NCBI GenBank assembly: GCA_044220635.1
Contig: JBGAQP010000004.1
Coordinates: 62,001-126,000, forward strand
Direction of reading: 5' to 3'
DNA length: 64,000 nt
Origin: JBGAQP01 sp044220635
GTDB taxonomy: Bacteria; Pseudomonadota; Gammaproteobacteria; Burkholderiales; Usitatibacteraceae
Notes under the pieces: model-generated
Told to the model about the DNA's origin: nothing
Seen by the model: only the letters and a program-made list of their open reading frames with translations
Databases searched by the model: none
Program-made: the position numbers and the translations under genes
Shown: one piece after another, positions 32,591-39,979 of the stretch
Layout of the letters: every line of letters starts with the position of its first letter
Position numbering within the stretch: the stretch's first letter is position 1

Positions 32591-33497
32591 CGTCCTGACG
32601 GCGAAGGGACTGCACAAGTCGTACGGGGGGCGCGAGGTGGTCGCGGGGCTCGACCTTGAGCTCGCGCGCGGGGAATGCTACGGGCTCCTCGGGCCCAACG
32701 GGGCGGGCAAGACGACCACGCTCCGGATGCTGCTCGGGCTCACGGATCCGGACTCGGGCACGATCGACCTTCTCGGGCATCCCGTGCCCGAGGCCGCGCG
32801 CGAAGGCCGCATCCGCGTGGGCGTGGTGCCGCAGGTGGACAACCTCGATCCCGACTTCACCGTGCGCGAGAACCTGCTCGTCTACGGGCGCTACTTCGGG
32901 CTGGGCGCGGCGCAGGTGGCCGCGCGCATCCCGGCGCTGCTGGAATTCGCGGCCCTCGAATCGCGTTCGGACAGCCGCATCCAGGAGCTTTCCGGCGGCA
33001 TGAAGCGCCGCCTCGTGCTCGCGCGCGCCCTCGTGAACGACCCCGACCTCATCTTCCTCGACGAGCCCACGACGGGGCTCGACCCGCAGGCGCGCCACCT
33101 CATGTGGGAGAAGCTGCGCCTGCTGCTGCGCCGCGGCAAGACGATCCTGCTCACCACGCACTTCATGGACGAGGCCGAGCGCCTGTGCGACCGCCTGCAG
33201 ATCATCGACCACGGCCGCATGCTCGCCGAAGGGCCGCCCCATGCGCTCATCGCCGAGCACATCGAGCCCGAGGTGGTCGAGGTCTACGGCGAGGGCGTCG
33301 AGGGCTGGTTCAAGGCTCACGGAGCCGCACTCGCCGCCCGCGCCGAGCTGCACGGCGAGACCGCCTTCTGCTACCTGCGCGAGGCGGGCCCCGTGGTCGA
33401 GAGCCTGCGCGGCCTCGAGAACCTGCGCTTCGTGCACCGCAAGGCGAATCTCGAGGACCTCTTCCTCAAGCTCACCGGGAGGGAGATGCGCGAATGA
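32571..33497 (+). CDS. ABC transporter ATP-binding protein (NodI/DrrA-like)
   Basis: A 308-residue ATPase with Walker A GPNGAGKTT, Q loop PQVDNL, signature LSGGMKRRLVLARAL, Walker B LIFLDEPTTGLD and switch His in LLTTHFMDEAE. The ATG at 32571 lies inside repeat copy C, and the first six codons (MGTVPN) are repeat sequence. The first beta-strand FVLTAKGLHKSYGG starts right after it, so no later start fits. It pairs with the permease at 33541 to export an unknown lipid, polysaccharide or drug. Similarity to NodI is at family level only. Confidence 0.9.
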   Translation: MGTVPNFVLTAKGLHKSYGGREVVAGLDLELARGECYGLLGPNGAGKTTTLRMLLGLTDPDSGTIDLLGHPVPEAAREGRIRVGVVPQVDNLDPDFTVRENLLVYGRYFGLGAAQVAARIPALLEFAALESRSDSRIQELSGGMKRRLVLARALVNDPDLIFLDEPTTGLDPQARHLMWEKLRLLLRRGKTILLTTHFMDEAERLCDRLQIIDHGRMLAEGPPHALIAEHIEPEVVEVYGEGVEGWFKAHGAALAARAELHGETAFCYLREAGPVVESLRGLENLRFVHRKANLEDLFLKLTGREMRE

Positions 33498-33540
33498 CAC
33501 ATCGCCTCCCTTTCCCGTGGGAGAGGTCCGGAGAGAGGGC

Positions 33541-34326
33541 ATGAGCCGCCATCTCCTCGCCCTGCCCCGCCTCTCGCGCGCCTGGATCGCGGTCTGGCGG
33601 CGCAACTACCTCGTGTGGCGCAAGCTCGCCAGGGAGAGCGTGCTCGGCAACATCGTCGAGCCGCTCTTCTACCTCGTGGGCTTCGGCCTCGGGTTCGGCG
33701 CCATGCTTCCCGAGGTCGAGGGCGTGCGCTACATCGCCTTCCTCGCGGGCGGCACGATCTGCTACTCGACCATGCTCTCGGCCTCCTTCGAGGCGCTCTA
33801 CTCGGGGTTCGCGCGCATGCACGTGCAGCGCACCTGGGAGGGGATCCTGAACGCGCCCGTGGGCCTCGAGGACGTGCTCGTCGCCGAGTGGGTGTGGGCG
33901 GCCTCGAAGTCCTTCCTCTCGGGTGTGGCGGTCCTGCTGGTGGCCACGGCGCTGGGACTCGCGCAGTCCTGGACGATGCTCTTCATCGTCCCGCTCGCCT
34001 TCCTCATCGGGCTCACCTTCGCGGGGATGGGGCTCGTGATGACCGCGCTCGCGAAGTCCTACGACTTCTTCATGTACTGGTTCACGCTGGTGCTCACGCC
34101 CATGATGCTGCTCTCGGGCGTCTTCTATCCGATCGTGAACATGCCCGGGTGGCTGCAGGCGATCGCCTCGGCACTCCCGCTCACCCATGCGATCGCGCTG
34201 GGCCGGCCGCTGCTCCTCGGCCGCTGGCCCGAGGCGCCGCTCCTGCACGTCGCCGTGCTCGCGGCCTACGGCCTCGCGGGCTTCGCCCTCGCCGTGGTGC
34301 TCTTCCGGCGCCGCCTGCTCAAGTGA
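33541..34326 (+). CDS. ABC-2 type permease (NodJ-like)
   Basis: A 261-residue membrane protein with about six spans and the ABC-2 features VEPLFYLVGFGLGFG, ISYVAFLAGG-like RYIAFLAGGTICYSTM, AKSYDFFMYWFTLVLTPMMLLSGVFYP and a basic end FRRRLLK. It follows the ATPase gene by 43 bp with a GGAGAGAGGG Shine-Dalgarno. It forms a two-gene exporter with that ATPase. Palindromic repeat copy D begins 3 bases after its stop. Confidence 0.9.
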   Translation: MSRHLLALPRLSRAWIAVWRRNYLVWRKLARESVLGNIVEPLFYLVGFGLGFGAMLPEVEGVRYIAFLAGGTICYSTMLSASFEALYSGFARMHVQRTWEGILNAPVGLEDVLVAEWVWAASKSFLSGVAVLLVATALGLAQSWTMLFIVPLAFLIGLTFAGMGLVMTALAKSYDFFMYWFTLVLTPMMLLSGVFYPIVNMPGWLQAIASALPLTHAIALGRPLLLGRWPEAPLLHVAVLAAYGLAGFALAVVLFRRRLLK

Positions 34327-34328
34327 AT

Positions 34329-34419
34329 GGAAAATGGGGACAGTCCCCATTTTCTGCCTGTAACAATCGCGCGCCCGTCGATTGTTACAGCCGAAAAATG
34401 GGGACTGTCCCCATTTTCC
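34329..34419. repeat. Palindromic repeat, copy D
   Basis: Outer cores AAATGGGGAC-A-GTCCCCATTT and its complement with central T flank an inner CTGTAACAATCG/CGATTGTTACAG inverted repeat around a 9-base loop. The copy lies between the convergent ends of the permease gene and the redoxin gene, so it could also serve as a two-way terminator, although no T run follows. Confidence 0.9.
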
Positions 34420-34441
34420 GGGAAGGGTTGGACGAGCGCCG

Positions 34442-35038
34442 TTAGCGGTACTTGACGGAGCAGCCGTAGGGCGCGGTCGAGGCGACGCTCACGGGCTTGC
34501 CGGCCTTGATCTCCTCGAGCGCGGCGGCGACGTAGTTCTTCGCGCCCTTCACGTCGGCGACGTCCGAGGAGCGCTTGTCGTCGATGGCGCCCGCGTAGAC
34601 CACCTTGCCGCCCGCGTCGATGACGTACATGTGCGGCGTGGTCTTCGCGCCGTAGGCGAGGCCCATGGCGCCGGGCTCGTCCATGAGGTAGCGCGCGGGC
34701 GCGGCGCCGAAGTCCTTGAGCTGCGTGGAGAGCTTCGCGGGCTCGGTGTAGTCCGGGGAGCCCTTGTTCGTGGAGTTCACCGCGAGCCACACGACATCCG
34801 CCGCGTACTTCTTCTGCAGCGCCTGCATGTTGCCGCTGCGGTAGTGCTTCTGCACGAACGGGCAGCCGAAGTTGTGCCACTCCAGCACGACGGTCTTTCC
34901 CTTGTAGTCGGCGAGGCTCACGGGCTTGCCCGAGAGGTCGGTGACCGAGAAGGCGGGGGCGGGCTGGCCGACCACGGCGGCGGCGAGCGCGGCGGAGGGG
35001 AAGGCGGAGGCGAGGGCGAGGGCGGCGGCTTTCAGCAT
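34442..35038 (-). CDS. Periplasmic redoxin (AhpC/TSA-like) protein
   Basis: A 198-residue thioredoxin-fold protein with a signal peptide (residues 1-20). The active Cys59 is in HNFGCPFVQKHY; the second position of CxxC is Val, so it is not a classical thioredoxin. A second Cys193 sits in PYGCSVKY at the C-terminus and may be the resolving partner. Conserved AVNSTNKG and TPHMYVID blocks are present. It follows dsbD by 16 bp on the same strand, so it probably receives electrons from DsbD in the periplasm. Confidence 0.87.
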   Translation of the reverse strand: MLKAAALALASAFPSAALAAAVVGQPAPAFSVTDLSGKPVSLADYKGKTVVLEWHNFGCPFVQKHYRSGNMQALQKKYAADVVWLAVNSTNKGSPDYTEPAKLSTQLKDFGAAPARYLMDEPGAMGLAYGAKTTPHMYVIDAGGKVVYAGAIDDKRSSDVADVKGAKNYVAAALEEIKAGKPVSVASTAPYGCSVKYR

Positions 35039-35054
35039 GGAGTCTCCGGATGGG

Positions 35055-37187
35055 TCAGCGTCGGGTGATCGCGGTCGCCGGTTTGGCCGCCGGCAGCCGC
35101 GAGAGTTCCTCGATCACGAGGGAAGGGGTGAGCACCTCGGGGAGCAGGCGCGGCGCGCCCTGCCCGGGGGCGTAGAGCGCGTACACGGGCACGGCGTTGC
35201 GCCCGAGGGCGGCGAGGGTCCCGGTGATGCGCGGGTCGTGGTTGGTCCAGTCCGCCTTCAGGGGGACGACGCCGCGCTCGGCGAAGGCCTTCACGACGCC
35301 CGCGTTGTTGAGGGCGACGCGCTTGTTCACCTGGCAGGTGACGCACCAGGCGGCGGTGAAATCGACGAACACGGGCCGGCCGTCCGCGGAGAGCGCGGCC
35401 ACCTTCTCCGGCGACCATTCCTGCCACGGGAGCTCCCCCGCCTTCGGCGCGGCGAGCGCGGCGGGCCCGGGCGTGGCGGCACCCGGCCAGGCGAGCCAGA
35501 GGCCGAGCGCGGCGAAAAGCGCGGTGAACGCGTGGCGCCACGCGCCCGGCGAATGCGCCCAGCGGCCGTGGATCCACGCGGCGATCGCGATGGCGACGAG
35601 GCCCGCGAGGAGCGCGAGCACCGCGTCGTTGCCCGCTTGCGCGCCGAGCACCCACGCGAGCCACGCGACGGTCGCGTAGAGCGGGAAGGCCATCAGCTGG
35701 CGGAAGGTCTCCATCCACGCACCGGGCTTCGGGAGCTTGCGGAGCAACGCGGGGAAGAAGGAGAGGAGGAACACGGGCGCGGCCATGCCGACGCCGAGCG
35801 CGGCGAAGACCAGGAGCGCGACCGCCGCGGGCTGCGCGAGCGTGAAGCCCACCGCCGCGCCCATGAAGGGCGCCGTGCACGGCGTGGCCACGACGGTGGC
35901 GAGCACGCCGGCGAGGAAGGCATCCGCATACCGCCCCTTCGCGGAGAGCTCGGAAGTCATCGACTGCGCGAAGGCGCCCCATTCGAAGACGCCCGAGAGG
36001 TTGAGCGCGAGCACGAAGAAGAGCGCGGCGACGAGCGTGACGAACGCGGGCGACTGGAGCTGGAAGCCCCAGCCGAGCTGCACGCCCCCGGCGCGCAGCG
36101 CGAGCATCACGCCCGCGAGGGCGAGGAAGGAGACCAGCACGCCCGCGGCGAAGACCGCGCCCTGCGCCCGCAGCGCCCGCGCCTCGCCGTGCGCGTGCTC
36201 GACGAAGCCCATCACCTTGATGCCGAGCACCGGGAAGACGCAGGGCATGAGGTTCAGCAGCACGCCCCCGGCGAGCGCGAAGGCGAGCGCGGCGAGCACG
36301 CTCGCGCCGAGCTCGCCGCCGCCGCCCACGGGGGCCTCGGGCGCGGGCAGCGCCGCGCCCACCGGCCCGGCGACCGCGATCGCCCGGCGATCGGCGAGGC
36401 CGGGCCAGCCGCGCTCGGCCACGAGGACGCCGGCGAGCGTTCCGGCATCCGCGGGCACGGGTTCCATGAGCTTCATCTCGATGCGCAGCCCGCGGCCGTC
36501 GCGCGAGAGCGCCTGCGGCGCGGCGTGCTCGACGAAGTTCTCGCGCTCGGGAAAGAACGCCACCTTCGCGGGAGCGAGGGTGCCTTCCGGCGGCATCAGG
36601 CGCACGGTGAGGCGGTTGCCGGAGATGCCCGCCGTGAAGCCCCAGCCTTGCGCTTGCGCGGGGAGTGCGGCGCGGGCGCGCGCGAAATCCTTCTCCCATC
36701 GCGGGTCGGCGGGCGGCTCGGCGGCCGCGACGGCGAGTGCGAGGTCGAGCTCGCCCTGCTCGGGGATGCAGACCTCCTTGCACACGAGCCAGCGGGCGGC
36801 GGCGCGGAGCTGGACGGGACCCGGGGCGGCATTCGCGGGCGGCGTGAGCTCGGAGACGAGCAGCACCTCGTCCTCGTAGCCGTAGTTCATGAGCGGCCCG
36901 ACGGGAAGGTGCTTCGGGTGCGGCCACTGGATGGGGCCCGCGGTCCAGCCCTCGGGCAGCGTCCACTGGATGCGCGTGGGCAGGCCCGAATCGCCCGGGT
37001 TCTTCCAGTAGGTGTGCCAGTGCTCGGCCATCGCGAGCTTGAGGCCCACGGCGAGCGGCTTGCCGGGGACGGCGGCGGCTCGCTCGGAGACCAGGCGCGC
37101 CTCCACGTGCTCGGTTTTCACCACGGGCAGGGCGAGGGCCGAGGGGACGAGGGCGGCGGCGGCGAGCGCGAGGAGGCGGGCGAACAT
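35055..37187 (-). CDS. dsbD: DsbD/ScsB-type thiol:disulfide interchange protein
   Basis: A roughly 710-residue inner-membrane protein that carries electrons from cytoplasmic thioredoxin to the periplasm. It has a signal peptide, then an N-terminal periplasmic domain with the redox pair in WLVCKEVCIPEQG (about residue 140). The central membrane domain has about eight spans with PCVFPVLGIKVMGFVEHA and ATPCTAPFMG. The C-terminal thioredoxin domain has CVTC (DFTAAWCVTCQVNK). I take the ATG at 37187; a GTG one codon upstream (37190) is also possible. The early WHTYWKNPGDSGLPT segment is like ScsB-type proteins, so ScsB is an alternative name. The next gene is the redoxin. Confidence 0.9.
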   Translation of the reverse strand: MFARLLALAAAALVPSALALPVVKTEHVEARLVSERAAAVPGKPLAVGLKLAMAEHWHTYWKNPGDSGLPTRIQWTLPEGWTAGPIQWPHPKHLPVGPLMNYGYEDEVLLVSELTPPANAAPGPVQLRAAARWLVCKEVCIPEQGELDLALAVAAAEPPADPRWEKDFARARAALPAQAQGWGFTAGISGNRLTVRLMPPEGTLAPAKVAFFPERENFVEHAAPQALSRDGRGLRIEMKLMEPVPADAGTLAGVLVAERGWPGLADRRAIAVAGPVGAALPAPEAPVGGGGELGASVLAALAFALAGGVLLNLMPCVFPVLGIKVMGFVEHAHGEARALRAQGAVFAAGVLVSFLALAGVMLALRAGGVQLGWGFQLQSPAFVTLVAALFFVLALNLSGVFEWGAFAQSMTSELSAKGRYADAFLAGVLATVVATPCTAPFMGAAVGFTLAQPAAVALLVFAALGVGMAAPVFLLSFFPALLRKLPKPGAWMETFRQLMAFPLYATVAWLAWVLGAQAGNDAVLALLAGLVAIAIAAWIHGRWAHSPGAWRHAFTALFAALGLWLAWPGAATPGPAALAAPKAGELPWQEWSPEKVAALSADGRPVFVDFTAAWCVTCQVNKRVALNNAGVVKAFAERGVVPLKADWTNHDPRITGTLAALGRNAVPVYALYAPGQGAPRLLPEVLTPSLVIEELSRLPAAKPATAITRR

Positions 37188-37287
37188 CACGTAAGATGGC
37201 GGGAGATCAAGGCGTAGAGCCCGTTTCGGGGGGAAAGTTCAGGGTTTCCGGACCCGCGGCCGCGCCCGGGGATGCCGGGGTAGAACA

Positions 37288-37404
37288 GTGCTTTGGGTCA
37301 AGTCCTTCCACATCGTCTTCCTCGAGGCCTGGTACGCGGGCCTATTCTACTTGCCGCTGCTCGTGCCGATCGGGGTCCTCGTGGTCGTGAAGCCCTTCCG
37401 GTGA
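37288..37404 (+). pseudogene. hemJ remnant with an internal deletion (38 codons)
   Basis: GTG 37288 opens a 38-codon frame whose first 23 residues (LWVKSFHIVF...WYAGLFYLP) match the start of HemJ, the membrane protoporphyrinogen IX oxidase of about 140-180 residues. The last part (LVPIGVLVVVKPFR) looks like the HemJ C-terminus (VLVVVKPF). The middle, with the remaining spans and histidines, is missing, although the frame is kept. Either an in-frame deletion or an assembly error removed it. As it stands the protein should be inactive. It lies between dsbD and the rlmL-like gene. Confidence 0.6.
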
Positions 37405-37429
37405 GCGGCCCGCCCCGCGCGAAACGCCC

Positions 37430-38617
37430 ATGAACGCCACGACGGCCCGCGTGGTCCGCAAGGCGGAGTCCGGCCCGGAGAACTTCTACGCGACCTGCCC
37501 GCGCGGTCTCGCCGAGGCCCTCGGCGAGGAGCTCGCCGCGCTCGGGGCGACGGAAGTGCGCGCCGACCCCGCGGGCGTCTCCTTCCAGGGGCCGTTCGCG
37601 CTCGCCTACGCGGCGAACCTGCACTCGCGCCTCGCCACGCGCGTGCTCTGGCGCGTCTCGCGCTTCGACTACCGCAACGAGCAGGACGTCTACGAGGGCG
37701 CGAAGCGCGTGCGCTGGCACTCGCACTTCGGCGTGCAGCGCACCTTCAAGGTGGAGACGAGCGCGGTCAAGAGCCCGCTGAAGAGCCTCGACTTCGTCAC
37801 GCTGCGCGTGAAGGACGCGGTGGCCGATGCCTTCCGCGACGCGCTCGGCAAGCGCCCCTCGGTGGACGCGCGCGAGCCCGAGGTGCGCGTGCACGCCTTC
37901 CTCGACGCGAAGTGGTGCACGCTCTACCTCGACACGAGCGGCGAGCCGCTCTTCAAGCGCGGGCGGCGCGACCACGTGGGGGAGGCGCCGATCAAGAAGA
38001 ACCTCGCCGCGGGGATCCTGCGGCTCTCCGGATGGACCCCGGGCATCGCGCTCCTCGATCCCATGTGCGGCGGGGGCACCTTCCTCTCGGAGGCGGCGGA
38101 GATCGCGCTGGGCCGCGCGCCGGGCCGCGCACGGACTTTCGGCTTCGAGAAGCTCACGCGCTTCGACGCCGCCGCATGGGAGCGCGAGCGCGCGCAGGCC
38201 GAGGCCGCCGAGAAGCCCGTGGTCCCGCTCGCGATCCACGGCTCGGACCTCTTCGGCCGCATGCTCGACAACGCGCGGCTGAACCTGAGGGACGCCGGCC
38301 TCGAGGCCGCGGTCTCGCTCAAGCAGGTGAACCTGCTCGAGATGTCGCCGCCCGCGCCCACGGGGCTGCTGGTGACCAACCCTCCCTACGGCATGCGCCT
38401 GGGCGAGAAGGAGAAGCTCGTCGCGTTCTATCCCGAGCTCGGGAACCTGCTGAAGCAGAAATTCGCGGGCTGGACCGCCTACATCTTCTCGGGCGATCCC
38501 GACCTCGCGAAGGGGATTCGCCTGCACGCGACCAAGCGCACCGTGCTCTACAACGGCGCGATCGAATGCCGGCTCTACGAGTACCGGATGGTCGCCGGGG
38601 GGAACCGCCCGAAGTGA
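37430..38617 (+). CDS. RlmL-type THUMP-domain RNA methyltransferase
   Basis: A 395-residue SAM-dependent methyltransferase. It has an N-terminal ferredoxin-like part and THUMP domain (about residues 15-165, FYATCPRGLAEALGEEL), then the UPF0020 methyltransferase fold with GRRDHVGEAPIKKNLAAGIL, the SAM loop LLDPMCGGGTFLSEAA and the catalytic NPPYG. The likely product makes N2-methylguanosine in 23S rRNA like the N-terminal half of E. coli RlmL. The RlmK half is absent. The next gene's GTG overlaps the stop. Confidence 0.9.
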   Translation: MNATTARVVRKAESGPENFYATCPRGLAEALGEELAALGATEVRADPAGVSFQGPFALAYAANLHSRLATRVLWRVSRFDYRNEQDVYEGAKRVRWHSHFGVQRTFKVETSAVKSPLKSLDFVTLRVKDAVADAFRDALGKRPSVDAREPEVRVHAFLDAKWCTLYLDTSGEPLFKRGRRDHVGEAPIKKNLAAGILRLSGWTPGIALLDPMCGGGTFLSEAAEIALGRAPGRARTFGFEKLTRFDAAAWERERAQAEAAEKPVVPLAIHGSDLFGRMLDNARLNLRDAGLEAAVSLKQVNLLEMSPPAPTGLLVTNPPYGMRLGEKEKLVAFYPELGNLLKQKFAGWTAYIFSGDPDLAKGIRLHATKRTVLYNGAIECRLYEYRMVAGGNRPK

Positions 38618-39312
38618 CGGCGGCGATGCTGCTCAAGCTCGCGCTCGTGCCCACGGCGGTGTGGCTCGCGAGCCTCGCCGCGCGCCGCTGGGGCCACGCG
38701 GTCTCGGGATACCTCGGCGGCTTCCCGATGATCGGCGGCCCGATCACGCTCTACCTCGCGATCGACCACGGCGTGGAGTTCGCGGCGGCTTCCGCGACGG
38801 TCACCCTCGCCGCCATCGCCGGGCAGGGCGCGCACCTCGTCGCCTTCGCGCGCGCCGGAGGCGCGCTCGGGTGGGTGGCGGGGCTCGTGGCGGGGCTCGC
38901 CTCCTACGCGGCGATCTCCTTCGGCGTCTCGCGCATCGCGTCCGATCCGCTCACCGCGCTCGCCCTCGCGGTCGCCGGACTCCTTGCCGCCTGGGTGGCG
39001 CTTCCGCGCGTGCGCGGCCCGGCCACGCTGCCCGCCGTGCCGCCCGTGGAGCTGTGGTTGCGGCTCGCGGCCGCCTTCGCGCTCGCGGCCTTCATCCTGT
39101 GGGGATCGGGCGCCTTCGGACCGGTGGTGAGCGGGATCCTGCTCTCGATGCCGATCACGGGCGCGATCATGCCGCCCTTCACGCTCGCGCTCTACGGCGG
39201 GGCTGCCGTCGCGCGGCTGCTGCGCGGGTTCGTCGTGGGGCTGTGCGGCTTCGCCGCGTTCTTCTTCCAATCCACGCGTGAGCGATTGTTACAACGATCG
39301 AAAGGGGTCTGA
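38614..39312 (+). CDS. Integral membrane protein of unknown function
   Basis: A 232-residue, very hydrophobic protein with about six to seven spans. GTG 38614 overlaps the previous stop (GTGA), and an in-frame ATG at 38626 is the alternative. Conserved-looking loops are GHAVSGYLGGFPMIGGPITLYL and GPVVSGILLSMPITGAIMPPF, which share a V-S-G-(Y/I)-L-x-x-x-P pattern and may mark an internal repeat. The last residues (ERLLQRSKGV) are encoded by palindromic repeat copy E. No family is recognised with confidence. Confidence 0.7.
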   Translation: MTAAMLLKLALVPTAVWLASLAARRWGHAVSGYLGGFPMIGGPITLYLAIDHGVEFAAASATVTLAAIAGQGAHLVAFARAGGALGWVAGLVAGLASYAAISFGVSRIASDPLTALALAVAGLLAAWVALPRVRGPATLPAVPPVELWLRLAAAFALAAFILWGSGAFGPVVSGILLSMPITGAIMPPFTLALYGGAAVARLLRGFVVGLCGFAAFFFQSTRERLLQRSKGV

Positions 39313-39320
39313 CCCCATTT
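39283..39320. repeat. Palindromic repeat, partial copy E
   Basis: CGATTGTTACA-ACGATCG followed by AAAGGGGTCTGACCCCATTT. It keeps one TGTTACA arm and one outer palindrome, but the core is GGGGTC-T-GACCCC, a variant of the GGGGAC core in the other copies. It forms the last codons of the membrane-protein gene and abuts the convergent SCO gene. Confidence 0.7.
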
Positions 39321-39323
39321 CGT

Positions 39324-39977
39324 TCACCGCTCCGCGAGGAGCGTGAGGATGTCGTTCACGATCACGTCGGGCATGAGGTAGGCGCTCGAGTAGATCTCGC
39401 GCACGCGCGCGCGGCGGTCGAGGAGGAAGACGCGCAGCGTGTGGTCGAGGCGGCGTGGGCCCTCGGTTTCGAGGGCGACAGCCGCGTCCTGGCCGAAGCC
39501 TTCGAGCAGGGGCGCGAGGTCGCGCGCGGAAGCCGTCGTCAGGAAGCGCCACGGTGGCGGCGCCTCCCCCGGGGCGAGCGTCTTCGCGAAGAGCCGCATC
39601 ACCTCGGGCGTGTCGTATTCCGGGTCGAACGAAAGGCTCACCAGGCGCACGCGACGGGCGGCGGGATCGGAGGCGAGCCGCTCGCGCACCTTCGCGAGCG
39701 TGGCGAAGGCGAGCGGGCAGCCGGCGGCGTCGGTGCAATGGGTGTAGACGAACGAGAGCAGCGTCACGCGACCCGTGGTGAACTCGCGCAGCGCGCGGGC
39801 GCGGCCGTTCTCGTCGAGGACGCGTCCCTCGGGGGCCGGGAGGATCGGCGGGAGCGAGTAGCTGCCCGGCGGCGGCGGCGTGAAGAGCTGCAGCGGGGCG
39901 ACCACGCGCTCGTCGCCCTGCGCCGCGTGCGCGACGCCCGCCGCGAGAAGGACCGCGGCGAGCGCCGCCCGGAGCAT
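39324..39977 (-). CDS. SCO1/SenC-family copper-chaperone-like protein
   Basis: A 217-residue thioredoxin-fold protein with a signal peptide (residues 1-19). The SCO features are FTTGRVTLLSFVYTHC, the copper cysteines in CTDAAGCP and the late His in LDHTLRVFLLD. The cysteines are separated by five residues, whereas classic SCO proteins have CxxxC. It starts two bases after the stop of the SBP56/methanethiol oxidase gene. This fits a role in supplying copper to that enzyme, as inferred for known mtoX clusters. Confidence 0.85.
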   Translation of the reverse strand: MLRAALAAVLLAAGVAHAAQGDERVVAPLQLFTPPPPGSYSLPPILPAPEGRVLDENGRARALREFTTGRVTLLSFVYTHCTDAAGCPLAFATLAKVRERLASDPAARRVRLVSLSFDPEYDTPEVMRLFAKTLAPGEAPPPWRFLTTASARDLAPLLEGFGQDAAVALETEGPRRLDHTLRVFLLDRRARVREIYSSAYLMPDVIVNDILTLLAER

Positions 39978-39979
39978 CG

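Noticed and set aside
32571..34326. nodI/nodJ nodulation genes
   Set aside because: The proteins match the NodI/NodJ branch of ABC-2 exporters in general features, but no other nod genes are present and this branch is common in non-symbiotic proteobacteria. I left the symbols out.
34329..34419. CRISPR-like array or phage attachment site at the palindromic repeats
   Set aside because: The copies are single, far apart and internally palindromic with no unique spacers, and no cas or integrase genes are near. A REP-like element is the better reading.
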